Shown here: positions 6,698-14,184 of the stretch, one piece after another | Numbering within the stretch: the stretch's first letter is position 1 | Layout of the letters: every line of letters begins with the position of its first letter | Assembly: GCA_964545205.1 (NCBI GenBank) | Contig: CAZJFH010000079.1 | Coordinates: 1-22,246, forward strand | DNA: 22,246 nucleotides | Source of the DNA: CAZJFH01 sp964545205 | Lineage (GTDB): Bacteria; Pseudomonadota; Alphaproteobacteria; Rhodospirillales; Magnetospirillaceae | Direction: 5' to 3' | The notes under the pieces: model-generated | The model's database searches: none | Told to the model about the DNA's origin: nothing | What the model saw: the letters and a program-made list of their open reading frames with translations, nothing else | Translations under genes and position numbers: made by a program

Positions 6698-6739
6698 TCT
6701 GGAGACCCGCGCCCCATCGACGGAGCGCGGATCTCCAGA
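6698..6739. terminator. Bidirectional hairpin between convergent hydrolase and YegP-like gene
   Basis: Outer arms TCTGGAGA (6698-6705) and TCTCCAGA (6732-6739), plus inner arms CCGCGC (6707-6712) and GCGCGG (6725-6730), form a stem of about 14 bp with single mismatched bases. It lies 11 nt after the hydrolase stop and 9 nt beyond the end of the minus-strand small gene. The symmetry suits termination from both sides, though neither strand has a T-run. Confidence 0.55.
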
Positions 6740-6748
6740 CGATTGCGA

Positions 6749-6916
6749 TCACACGGTCTTCACGGGCGTGTTCGCGTCGGTGCTCTTGAGCAGCTTGATC
6801 GCGTGGTCGCAGTCTTTCTCGTTCTTGTAGCTCTCGCCCGAGGCGATGATTTCGTGGTTCTCCGCCTTCAGGCGCCAGCGCCACTCCCCGCCCGACTTGT
6901 ACTTCTCGAAATACAT
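6749..6916 (-). CDS. YegP/DUF1508-like small protein
   Basis: 55 residues on the minus strand: it begins MYFEKYKSGGEWRWRLKAEN, continues with HEIIASGESYKNEKDCDHAI and ends TPVKTV. The pattern of EWRWRLKA, EIIASGE-YKN and a Cys-containing helix matches one repeat of the DUF1508 (YegP) fold, a small beta-beta-alpha unit whose molecular function is unknown. GGGAGA lies about 7 nt before the ATG. It is divergent from boxC and sits within the box cluster, but no functional link is known. It is convergent with the hydrolase across a strong hairpin. Codon use matches the neighbours and is disturbed in the other frames, which supports a real gene despite the length. Confidence 0.8.
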   Translation of the reverse strand: MYFEKYKSGGEWRWRLKAENHEIIASGESYKNEKDCDHAIKLLKSTDANTPVKTV

Positions 6917-7224
6917 TTTGGTTCTCCCATGTTTCGCCGCTCCGTTCGGCCCTTGAAGGCTACGCGAAACGGGATGCGAGTCCAGGAGAAATACGCGCGA
7001 AACGAGTCGATGCGCCGGCGATGCATGATTCGCTGCCGAGGCGCGCTTTTCTATGCCGTCCGGACGCGCGTCCTCCCCCGAAAGCGATAGCCATATCCAA
7101 TATCCCTCAACGCACTAGGCACTTTTATACATTTTATCTGATTGTGGTTCTCAAGAACGTGCATTATAGTGCATCTCATCAAGGCCGGCACAGGTCGGCG
7201 CAACGTCCGAGGAACGGCAGCCAG
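6917..7224. other. Intergenic control region between the YegP-like gene and boxC
   Basis: A 308-bp non-coding stretch that is visibly more AT-rich than its surroundings from about 7090 to 7180, as expected of a promoter. It holds the boxC promoter/operator. No RNA gene or further conserved repeat was recognised in the rest. Confidence 0.6.
7142..7173 (+). promoter_or_regulatory. boxC promoter with overlapping BoxR operator
   Basis: TGCA-TTATAG-TGCA (7160-7173) is a near-perfect palindrome with exact TGCA half-sites six bases apart, the half-site type I recall for BzdR/BoxR operators. TATAGT (7165-7170) fits a -10 box, and TTGTGG (7142-7147) lies 17 nt upstream as a partial -35. The operator therefore covers the -10, so bound BoxR would block RNA polymerase. 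The predicted start near 7177 leaves a leader of about 48 nt to boxC. Confidence 0.65.
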
Positions 7225-8874
7225 ATGATCGACTTTCAGACCCACCCCGACCGCTACAAGCACTGGAAGCTCAGCTTCGACGGCGACATCGCGACGCTCA
7301 CCATGGACGTCGACGCCAATGGCGGACTGTTCGACGGCTACGAGCTGAAGATGAACTCCTACGACCTCGGCGTGGATATCGAGCTGCACGACGCCATCCA
7401 GCGCCTGCGCTTCGAGCACCCGGAGGTGCGCGCGGTCGTGATGGCCTCGGCCAAGGAGAAGATCTTCTGCGCCGGCGCCAACATCCGCATGCTCGGCAAG
7501 TCGAGCCACGGTCACAAGGTCAACTTCTGCAAGTTCACCAACGAGACCCGCAACGGCATCGAGGACGCGTCCGAGAACTCGCGCATCAAGTTCGTCTGCG
7601 CGGTGAACGGCGCCGCCGCCGGCGGCGGCTACGAGCTGGCCTTGGCCTGCGACCACATCATGATGGTCGACGACGGCAACACCTCGGTGTCGCTGCCCGA
7701 GGTGCCGCTGCTGGCGGTGCTGCCGGGCACCGGCGGCCTGACCCGGGTCACCGACAAGCGCAAGGTGCGCCGCGACCGCGCCGACATCTTCTCCTCGACC
7801 GAGGAGGGCGTGAAGGGCAAGCGCGCGGTCGAGTGGCGCCTGGTCGACGAGGTCCTGCCGGCCTCGAAGTTCGCCGAGGCGGTCAAGGCCCGCGCCGCCG
7901 CGCTCGCCGCCGACTCGGACCGGCCGAAGGACGCCAAGGGCGTCGCGCTCGGGCCGCTGAAGCGCGAATTCACCGACAACGGCGTGACCTACGAATACGT
8001 CAGCGTCGCGATCGACCGCGGCAACCGCGTCGCCAACATCACCCTGCGCACGCCGAAGAAGGCGCCGCCGGCCGACGCCGCGGCGATGGCCGCCGAAGGC
8101 GACGCTTTCTGGCCGCTGCAGCTGGCGCGCGAGCTCGACGATGCCATCCTGCATCTGCGCCTCAACGAGGCCGCGCTGGCGAGCTGGGTGTTCCGCACCG
8201 ACGGCGATCCGGCGACGGTGGTCGCCTATGACGAGTTCCTGCGCGCCAATGCCGGCGACTGGCTCGGCCGCGAGGTCTGGCACTTCTGGAAGCGGGTGAT
8301 GAAGCGCCTCGACGTCACCTCGCGCACGCTGTTCGCGCTGATCGAGCCCGGCTCGTGCTTCGCCGGCTTCCTGGCCGAGATCGCCTTCGCCGCCGACCGC
8401 TCCTACATGCTCGACGGCACCTTCGAGGGCGACAACCGCGCCCCGGCGACGCTCCGCCTGACCGAGAGCAATTTCGGCCCGCTGCCGATGGGCAACGGCC
8501 TGTCGCGGCTGGCGACCCGCTTCCTCGGCGAGCCCGAGACGCTGGAGGCCGCGCGCGGCCTGATCGGCAAGGACCTGGAAGGCGCCGACGCGGAGGCCGC
8601 CGGCCTCGTCACCGCCGCGCCCGACGACATCGACTGGGAGGACGAGATCCGTCTCGCCATCGAGGAGCGCGCCAGCTTTTCGCCCGACGCGCTCACCGGC
8701 ATGGAGGCCAATCTGCGCTTCGCCGGCCCCGAGACGATGGAAACCAAGATCTTCGGCCGGCTGACCGCCTGGCAGAACTGGATTTTCCAGCGCCCCAACG
8801 CCGTGGGCGAAAACGGCGCGCTGAAGCTGTACGGCACCGGCAAGCGGGCCGACTACAATTCTGAGAGGGTTTGA
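7225..8874 (+). CDS. boxC: BoxC: 2,3-epoxybenzoyl-CoA dihydrolase
   Basis: 549 residues, the normal BoxC length (a duplicated crotonase-fold enzyme). Visible crotonase elements are IFCAGANIRMLG (80-91) and NGAAAGGGYELALACDH (128-144), which build the CoA-ester oxyanion hole. BoxC hydrolyses the ring epoxide and cleaves the ring to 3,4-dehydroadipyl-CoA semialdehyde and formate in the cytoplasm. It is first in boxCBA; boxB begins 3 nt after its stop. The ATG at 7225 is preceded by GAGGAACGG; the frame stays open upstream to 7021, but that part crosses the promoter/operator and is not protein-like. The formate released here is also a product of the downstream pyruvate formate-lyase. Confidence 0.95.
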   Translation: MIDFQTHPDRYKHWKLSFDGDIATLTMDVDANGGLFDGYELKMNSYDLGVDIELHDAIQRLRFEHPEVRAVVMASAKEKIFCAGANIRMLGKSSHGHKVNFCKFTNETRNGIEDASENSRIKFVCAVNGAAAGGGYELALACDHIMMVDDGNTSVSLPEVPLLAVLPGTGGLTRVTDKRKVRRDRADIFSSTEEGVKGKRAVEWRLVDEVLPASKFAEAVKARAAALAADSDRPKDAKGVALGPLKREFTDNGVTYEYVSVAIDRGNRVANITLRTPKKAPPADAAAMAAEGDAFWPLQLARELDDAILHLRLNEAALASWVFRTDGDPATVVAYDEFLRANAGDWLGREVWHFWKRVMKRLDVTSRTLFALIEPGSCFAGFLAEIAFAADRSYMLDGTFEGDNRAPATLRLTESNFGPLPMGNGLSRLATRFLGEPETLEAARGLIGKDLEGADAEAAGLVTAAPDDIDWEDEIRLAIEERASFSPDALTGMEANLRFAGPETMETKIFGRLTAWQNWIFQRPNAVGENGALKLYGTGKRADYNSERV

Positions 8875-8877
8875 GGA

Positions 8878-10296
8878 ATGTCCATCTCCTATCTCGACAA
8901 GATCCCCAACAACGTCAATCTGTCGGAAGACCGCAAGCTGCAGCGCGCGCTGGAATCCTGGCAGCCGCACTACCTCGACTGGTGGAAGGACATGGGGCCG
9001 GCCGGCTCCACCGAATACGACGTCTACCTGCGCACGGCGATCTCGACCGACGCCGACGGCTGGGCCCAGTTCGGCCACGTCAAGATGCCGGACTACCGCT
9101 GGGGCATCTTCCTGGCCTCGCCCGAGGAGGGCCGCAAGATCTCGTTCGGCGCCCATAAGGGCGAGCCGGTCTGGCAGGAGGTGCCCGGCGAGTACCGCGC
9201 CACGCTGCGCCGCCTGATCACCGTTCAGGGCGACACCGAGCCGGCCTCGGTCGAACAGCAGCGCCAGCTCGGCGCCACCTGTCCGTCGCTCTACGACCTG
9301 CGCAACCTGTTCCAGGTCAATGTCGAGGAAGGCCGCCACCTGTGGGCGATGGTCTACCTGCTGCACGCCTATTTCGGCCGCGACGGCCGCGAGGAGGCCG
9401 AGGAGATGCTGGCCCGCCGCTCGGGCGATCCCGACAAGCCGCGCATCCTCGGCGCCTTCAACGAGCAGACGCCCGACTGGCTGTCGTTCTTCATGTTCAC
9501 CTTCATCACCGACCGCGACGGCAAGTACCAGCTCGCCTCGCTGGCCGAATCGGGCTTCGATCCGCTGGCGCGCACCTGCCGCTTCATGCTGACCGAGGAA
9601 GCGCACCACATGTTCGTCGGCGAAACCGGCGTCGGGCGCATCATCGAGCGCGCCTGCCAGCTGATGAAGGAGCACAAGACCGACGACGTGCGCAGGTTCG
9701 GCGCCATCGACCTGGCGACGATCCAGAAGTACCTGAACTTCCACTACTCGGTGACCGCCGACCTGTACGGCGCCGAGGTCTCGACCAACGCCGCCAACAG
9801 CTACAACATGGGCCTGAAGGGCCGCTTCCAGGAAACCAGGATCGAGGACGACCATCGTCTCGAGCAGACCTCCTATCAGGTGCTGCACCCGGTCGACGGC
9901 CAGTTCAAGCTGATCGAGGTGCCGGCGCTGAACGCGCTCAACGAGCGGCTGCGCCAGGACTGGGTCGAGGACGTGCAGAAGGGCGTCGGGCGCTGGAACA
10001 AGATCTGCCAGCGCTACGGCATCGACTTCGAGTTCAAGCTGCCGCACATCGCCTTCCATCGCGCCATCGGCCACTTCGCCGGCATGTACGTGACGCCGGA
10101 AGGCAAGGTGGTCTCGGCCGAGGACTGGAAGCGCGGCGCCTCGAACTGGCTGCCGACCGACGAGGACAAGGCCTACATCCAGTCGCTGATGGCCGCCCCG
10201 GTCGTCGAGCCCGGCAAGTTCGCCAACTGGATCGCCCCGCCGGCCCGCGGCATCAACAACCAGCCGGTCGACTTCGAATACGTCCGGTTCGCCTAA
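8878..10296 (+). CDS. boxB: BoxB: benzoyl-CoA 2,3-epoxidase oxygenase subunit
   Basis: 472 residues, full length for BoxB. It is a diiron oxygenase; ligand-type motifs are NVEEGRHLW with Glu150 or Glu151 and His154, and LTEEAHHMF with Glu240 or Glu241 and His243 or His244. With BoxA supplying electrons, it inserts one oxygen atom from O2 across the benzoyl-CoA ring. The start is 3 nt after the boxC stop with GAGG overlapping the boxC end, so translation is probably coupled. A palindromic element of about 110 bp separates it from boxA, which is unusual within a tight operon. Confidence 0.96.
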   Translation: MSISYLDKIPNNVNLSEDRKLQRALESWQPHYLDWWKDMGPAGSTEYDVYLRTAISTDADGWAQFGHVKMPDYRWGIFLASPEEGRKISFGAHKGEPVWQEVPGEYRATLRRLITVQGDTEPASVEQQRQLGATCPSLYDLRNLFQVNVEEGRHLWAMVYLLHAYFGRDGREEAEEMLARRSGDPDKPRILGAFNEQTPDWLSFFMFTFITDRDGKYQLASLAESGFDPLARTCRFMLTEEAHHMFVGETGVGRIIERACQLMKEHKTDDVRRFGAIDLATIQKYLNFHYSVTADLYGAEVSTNAANSYNMGLKGRFQETRIEDDHRLEQTSYQVLHPVDGQFKLIEVPALNALNERLRQDWVEDVQKGVGRWNKICQRYGIDFEFKLPHIAFHRAIGHFAGMYVTPEGKVVSAEDWKRGASNWLPTDEDKAYIQSLMAAPVVEPGKFANWIAPPARGINNQPVDFEYVRFA

Positions 10297-10303
10297 GTGT
10301 TCC

Positions 10304-10415
10304 CCCTCTCCCGCCTGCGGGAGAGGGAGGGGCCCACGAAGTGGGAGGGTGAGGGCGGCGCTCCGACGACTCGGCGCCGCCCCCACCCCGACCCTCCCCC
10401 GCAGGCGGGGGAGGG
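10304..10415. repeat. Multi-hairpin interspersed palindromic element between boxB and boxA
   Basis: Four successive hairpins fill nearly the whole boxB-boxA gap. CCCTCTCCCGC/GCGGGAGAGGG is at 10304-10327. CCCAC/GTGGG is at 10333-10345. A 14-bp stem with one mismatch is at 10347-10388. CCCTCCCCCGC/GCGGGGGAGGG is at 10392-10415. The first and last hairpins are near copies in mirrored position, so the whole element is roughly symmetric. Such elements are scattered between genes in many alphaproteobacterial genomes. Here it would sit in the boxCBA mRNA and may stabilise the boxCB part or lower boxA expression. Confidence 0.85.
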
Positions 10416-10433
10416 AGTGCAAGAGGAACCCCC

Positions 10434-11624
10434 ATGACCGCCGTCACCATGAAGCGCCAGCACCTGATCGATCCGGCGATCTGCATCCGCTGCAACACCT
10501 GCGAGGACACCTGTCCGATCGATGCGATCACCCACAACGACGACAACTACGTCGTCGATTTCGACAAGTGCGAGGAATGCCGCGCCTGCGTGTCGCCGTG
10601 CCCGACGGGCGCGATCGACAACTGGCACCTGGTCAGCCGGCCGTGGACGCTGGACGAGCAGTTCTCGTGGGAAGACCTGCCGCCGCAGCAGGAAGCGCCG
10701 GCCGAGGAGCACGCGCCGGCCTCCGAGCCGACCGAGGTCGCGGCGATCATGGAGGTGGCGACCAGCGCCACCGGCGGCCGCGTGCCGCCGCCGTGGTCGG
10801 CGGCGCATCCCTACGTCAATCTCTATACCCGCGAGACGCCGATCAAGGCGCGGGTCGCCGGCAATTTCCGCATCACCGACGCCGACGCCGAGTCGGACAT
10901 CCGCCACGTCGTGCTCGACTTCGGCCATCTCGCCTTCCCGGTGATCGAGGGCCAGAGCATCGGCATCATCCCGCCCGGCACCGACGCCAAGGGCAAGCCC
11001 TACAAGATGCGGCTGTATTCGGTCGCCAGCCCGCGCGACGGCGAGCGGCCCAACCGCAACAACCTGTCGCTGACCGTCAAGCGCGTGCCCGGCGGCGTCG
11101 CGTCGAACTACGTCTGCGACCTGAAGAAGGACGACGAGGTCACGGTCTGCGGCCCGTTCGGCGAATCCTTCCTGATGCCGAACCATCCCGAAGCCAACAT
11201 CGTCATGATCTGCACCGGCACCGGCTCGGCGCCGTTCCGCGCCTTCACCGAGCGCCGCCGCCGCAAGCAGGCCGACGCGCCCGGCAAGCTGATGCTGTTC
11301 TTCGGCGCCCGGACCAAGGGCGAGCTGCCGTATTTCGGGCCGCTGATGAAACTGCCCAAGAGCCTGATCGACACCAACCTGGCGTTCTCGCGCACGCCGG
11401 GCGAGCCCAAGGTCTACGTCCAGGACCGCATGCGCGAGCGCGCCGACGACCTGGCGGCGCTGCTGAAGAGCGAGCACACCTTCGTCTTCATCTGCGGCCT
11501 GAAGGGCATGGAGCAGGGCTGCGACGACGCCTTCGCCGAGATCTGCGACCAGAACGGCATGGACTGGCGCACCTTGCGCGACGGCATGCGCCGCGCCGGG
11601 CGTTACCACGTCGAGACGTATTGA
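10434..11624 (+). CDS. boxA: BoxA: benzoyl-CoA 2,3-epoxidase reductase subunit
   Basis: 396 residues. An N-terminal two-[4Fe-4S] ferredoxin domain has CxxCxxCxxxCP twice (Cys17, 20, 23, 27 and Cys46, 49, 52, 56). A linker follows, then a ferredoxin-NADP reductase domain with the FAD motif RLYS (193-196), the nucleotide motif CTGTGSAPFRAF (from 260), and the C-terminal VETY. It passes electrons from NADPH through FAD and the clusters to BoxB. It is last in boxCBA. The ATG at 10434 comes 18 nt after the palindromic element, with AGAGGAA upstream. A second palindrome follows 8 nt after the stop. Confidence 0.96.
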   Translation: MTAVTMKRQHLIDPAICIRCNTCEDTCPIDAITHNDDNYVVDFDKCEECRACVSPCPTGAIDNWHLVSRPWTLDEQFSWEDLPPQQEAPAEEHAPASEPTEVAAIMEVATSATGGRVPPPWSAAHPYVNLYTRETPIKARVAGNFRITDADAESDIRHVVLDFGHLAFPVIEGQSIGIIPPGTDAKGKPYKMRLYSVASPRDGERPNRNNLSLTVKRVPGGVASNYVCDLKKDDEVTVCGPFGESFLMPNHPEANIVMICTGTGSAPFRAFTERRRRKQADAPGKLMLFFGARTKGELPYFGPLMKLPKSLIDTNLAFSRTPGEPKVYVQDRMRERADDLAALLKSEHTFVFICGLKGMEQGCDDAFAEICDQNGMDWRTLRDGMRRAGRYHVETY

Positions 11625-11632
11625 TTGGCTAT

Positions 11633-11704
11633 CCTGGGAGCGCGGGCGTCCCGCCCGCCATACGCTTCAGGCGGCGGTGCGGGCGTCCCGCCCGCACTCC
11701 CAGG
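11633..11704. repeat. Palindromic repeat after boxA, related to the repeat at the window end
   Basis: A 72-bp element bounded by CCTGGGAG (11633-11640) and CTCCCAGG (11697-11704). Each half contains the hairpin GCGGGCG-TCC-CGCCCGC. Its left half, including GAGCGCGGGCGTCCCGCC, recurs at 21961 and 22104. It probably also acts as the 3' boundary of the boxCBA transcript. It is a recurring genomic element, not part of a gene. Confidence 0.85.
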
Positions 11705-11797
11705 GCGCTCCGGTCGGAGATTTCGGCCCTTCCTACCACCATTTCTCGCCTCCCACTTTCGGTGAATCTCACCATATGGCGTCGGGGCAGGGGATTC

Positions 11798-11828
11798 TTG
11801 ACGGCGCCTTAATCGGCTTCGGCTAGGC
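11798..11828 (+). promoter_or_regulatory. Weak candidate promoter of pflB
   Basis: TTGACG (11798-11803) is a near-consensus -35 box in the 164-bp gap between the palindromic repeat and pflB. The -10 region (around GGCTAGGCT, 11821-11829) matches poorly. No FNR-type TTGAT-N4-ATCAA site was seen, although PFL operons are often under anaerobic control. The call is tentative. Confidence 0.3.
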
Positions 11829-11868
11829 TCCCGCCCGTTTCCCGTTCCATGCCATCATGGAGGCCCCG

Positions 11869-14154
11869 ATGGGCAGCCTCGACCAGTTCTTCCGCCATCT
11901 CGCCCCCGAGTCGCAGGCGTCGGCCGCGCATGCCTGGCGCGGCTTCGCGCCGGGGCCGTGGCAGCACGCCGTCGACGTGCGCGACTTCATCCAGCGCAAC
12001 TACGCCGTCTACGGCGGCGACGAGTCCTTCCTCGCCGAGGCGACGCCGCGCACCAGGGCGCTGTGGGCCAAGGTCCAGGAGCTGCTGGCGGCCGAGCGGG
12101 CGCGGGGCGGGGTGCTCGACGTCGACGCCCGCACGCCGTCCTCGATCACCGCCCATGCGCCGGGCTACATCGACCGCGACGCCGAGCTCATCGTCGGGCT
12201 GCAGACCGATGCGCCGCTCAAGCGCGCCATCATGCCGTTCGGCGGCCTGCGCATGGTCGAGACCGGGCTCGAAGCCTACGGCTTCGAGGCCGATCCGCAG
12301 GTGCACGAGGTCTTCACCAAGTACCGCAAGACCCACAACGAGGCGGTGTTCGACCTCTACACCCCCGAGATCAAGAAGGCGCGCTCGTCGCACGTCGTCA
12401 CCGGGCTGCCCGACGCCTACGGCCGCGGCCGCATCATCGGCGACTACCGCCGGGTGGCGCTCTACGGCGTCGACCGCCTGATCGCCGCCAAGCAGACCGA
12501 GCGCGACGAGCTCGACGCGATGCATTCCGCCGAGGACGTGCTGCGCGCCCGCGAGGAGATCGCCGAGCAGATCCGCGCCCTCGACGAGCTCAAGCGGATG
12601 GCGGCCTCCTACGGCTTCGACGTCGCCCGTCCGGCCGCCAGCGCCCGCGAGGCGGTGCAGTGGACCTATTTCGCCTATCTCGGCGCGGTCAAGGAGCAGA
12701 ACGGCGCCGCGATGAGCCTGGGCCGCGTCTCGACCTTCCTCGATCCCTATTTCGAGCGCGACCTCGCCGACGGCACGCTCGACGAGGCCGCCGCCCAGGA
12801 GCTGATCGACGATTTCGTCATCAAGCTGCGCATGGTCCGCTTCCTGCGCACGCCGGAATACGACGCCCTGTTCTCGGGCGATCCGACCTGGGTCACCGAA
12901 AGCATCGGCGGCATCGGCGAGGACGGCCGGCCTTTGGTCGCCAAAAGCTCGTTCCGCATGCTCAACACCCTGCGCACCCTCGGGCCGGCGCCCGAGCCGA
13001 ACCTGACCGTGTTCTGGTCGCCCGACCTGCCTGAGGGCTTCAAGGCGTTCTGCGCCAAGCTGTCGATCGAGACCAGCTCGCTGCAGTACGAGTCCGACGA
13101 CCTGATGCGGCCGCGCTTCGGCGACGACTGCGGCATCGCCTGCTGCGTCTCGGCGATGAAGCTCGGCAAGCAGATGCAGTTCTTCGGCGCCCGCGTCAAC
13201 CTCGCCAAGACCATGCTCTACGCCATCAACGGCGGCCGCGACGAGATCACCGGCGAGCAGGTCGGCCCCGAGGCGCCGCCGATCACCGCCGAGGTTCTCG
13301 ACTACGACGACGTGCTGGCCCGCTTCGACGACATGATGGACTGGCTGGCCAAGGTCTACGTCAACGCGCTGAACTGCATCCACTACAGCCACGACCGCTA
13401 TTGCTACGAGCGGCTGGAGATGGCGCTGCACGACCGCGAAATCCTGCGCACCATGGCCTGCGGCATCGCCGGCCTGTCGGTGGTCGCCGACAGCCTGTCG
13501 GCGATCAAGCACGCCAAGGTCCGCCCGGTGCGCGACGCGACCGGCCTGATCGTCGATTTCGAGACCGAGGGCGAGTTCCCCAGCTTCGGCAACAACGACG
13601 ACCGCGTCGACGACATCGCCCGCTGGGTGGTGGCCCGCTTCATGGAGAAGGTGCGCAAGCACCCGACCTATCGCGGCGCCGTCCACACCCAGTCGGTGCT
13701 GACCATCACCTCGAACGTCGTCTACGGCAAGCACACCGGCAACACGCCCGACGGCCGCCGCAAGGGCGAGCCCTTCGCGCCCGGCGCCAACCCGATGCAC
13801 GGCCGCGATCGTCACGGCTTCATCGCCAGCGCGCTGTCGGTGGCCAAGCTGCCCTACGAGCACGCCCAGGACGGCATCTCGCTGACCGCCTCGCTGCTGC
13901 CCTCGGCCTTGGGGCGGAGCGAGGAGGAGCGGGCCGGCAACCTGGTCGCCGGCCTCGACGCCTACTTCGCCTCCGAGGGCTTCCACATCAACGTCAACGT
14001 GCTCAATCCCGAGACGCTGAAGGACGCGATGGCGCATCCCGAGAACTATCCGCAGCTCACCGTGCGGGTGTCGGGCTACGCCGTGAACTTCATCAAGCTG
14101 ACCCGCGAGCAGCAGCTCGAGGTCATCTCGCGGACCTTCCATGGACGCGCCTAG
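11869..14154 (+). CDS. pflB: Pyruvate formate-lyase (formate C-acetyltransferase)
   Basis: 761 residues, matching the usual PflB length. The paired active-site cysteines lie in GIACCVSAM (Cys425-Cys426), and the glycyl radical loop RVSGYAVNF places the radical at Gly736, close to the C-terminus as expected. The CC pair separates true PFL from single-Cys glycyl radical enzymes such as benzylsuccinate synthase or diol dehydratases. The enzyme converts pyruvate and CoA to acetyl-CoA and formate without O2; O2 cleaves the activated chain at the radical glycine. ATG 11869 is chosen because GGAGG (11859-11863) lies 5 nt upstream; the ATG at 11857 would overlap that site. pflA overlaps its end by 14 nt if the first pflA ATG is used. 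Confidence 0.96.
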   Translation: MGSLDQFFRHLAPESQASAAHAWRGFAPGPWQHAVDVRDFIQRNYAVYGGDESFLAEATPRTRALWAKVQELLAAERARGGVLDVDARTPSSITAHAPGYIDRDAELIVGLQTDAPLKRAIMPFGGLRMVETGLEAYGFEADPQVHEVFTKYRKTHNEAVFDLYTPEIKKARSSHVVTGLPDAYGRGRIIGDYRRVALYGVDRLIAAKQTERDELDAMHSAEDVLRAREEIAEQIRALDELKRMAASYGFDVARPAASAREAVQWTYFAYLGAVKEQNGAAMSLGRVSTFLDPYFERDLADGTLDEAAAQELIDDFVIKLRMVRFLRTPEYDALFSGDPTWVTESIGGIGEDGRPLVAKSSFRMLNTLRTLGPAPEPNLTVFWSPDLPEGFKAFCAKLSIETSSLQYESDDLMRPRFGDDCGIACCVSAMKLGKQMQFFGARVNLAKTMLYAINGGRDEITGEQVGPEAPPITAEVLDYDDVLARFDDMMDWLAKVYVNALNCIHYSHDRYCYERLEMALHDREILRTMACGIAGLSVVADSLSAIKHAKVRPVRDATGLIVDFETEGEFPSFGNNDDRVDDIARWVVARFMEKVRKHPTYRGAVHTQSVLTITSNVVYGKHTGNTPDGRRKGEPFAPGANPMHGRDRHGFIASALSVAKLPYEHAQDGISLTASLLPSALGRSEEERAGNLVAGLDAYFASEGFHINVNVLNPETLKDAMAHPENYPQLTVRVSGYAVNFIKLTREQQLEVISRTFHGRA

Positions 14155-14184
14155 CGCGCGGGCCATGGACGCGCCTGGCGCGCG
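14141..14184 (+). repeat. Short tandem duplication at the pflB-pflA junction
   Basis: A 20-nt core starting ATGGACGCGCCT occurs at 14141-14160 and again at 14165-14184 with one difference (A/G at the 13th base) and a period of 24. In the first copy that base makes the pflB stop TAG; in the second it reads TGG. In the pflA frame it duplicates Met-Asp-Ala-Pro-x-Ala-Arg, giving two possible starts. Confidence 0.9.

Noticed and set aside
7051..10422. An 1123-codon open frame on the minus strand opposite boxC and boxB
   Set aside because: It is a GC-driven shadow of two recognisable enzymes, with no known domain, and it begins in the palindromic element.
11761..11868. FNR-type anaerobic operator before pflB
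   Set aside because: No TTGAT-N4-ATCAA-like palindrome could be found by eye in this gap.
11869..14154. A glycyl radical enzyme for aromatic attack (benzylsuccinate synthase-like), suggested by the box neighbours
   Set aside because: The adjacent Cys-Cys active site, the 761-residue length and the short activase identify true pyruvate formate-lyase.
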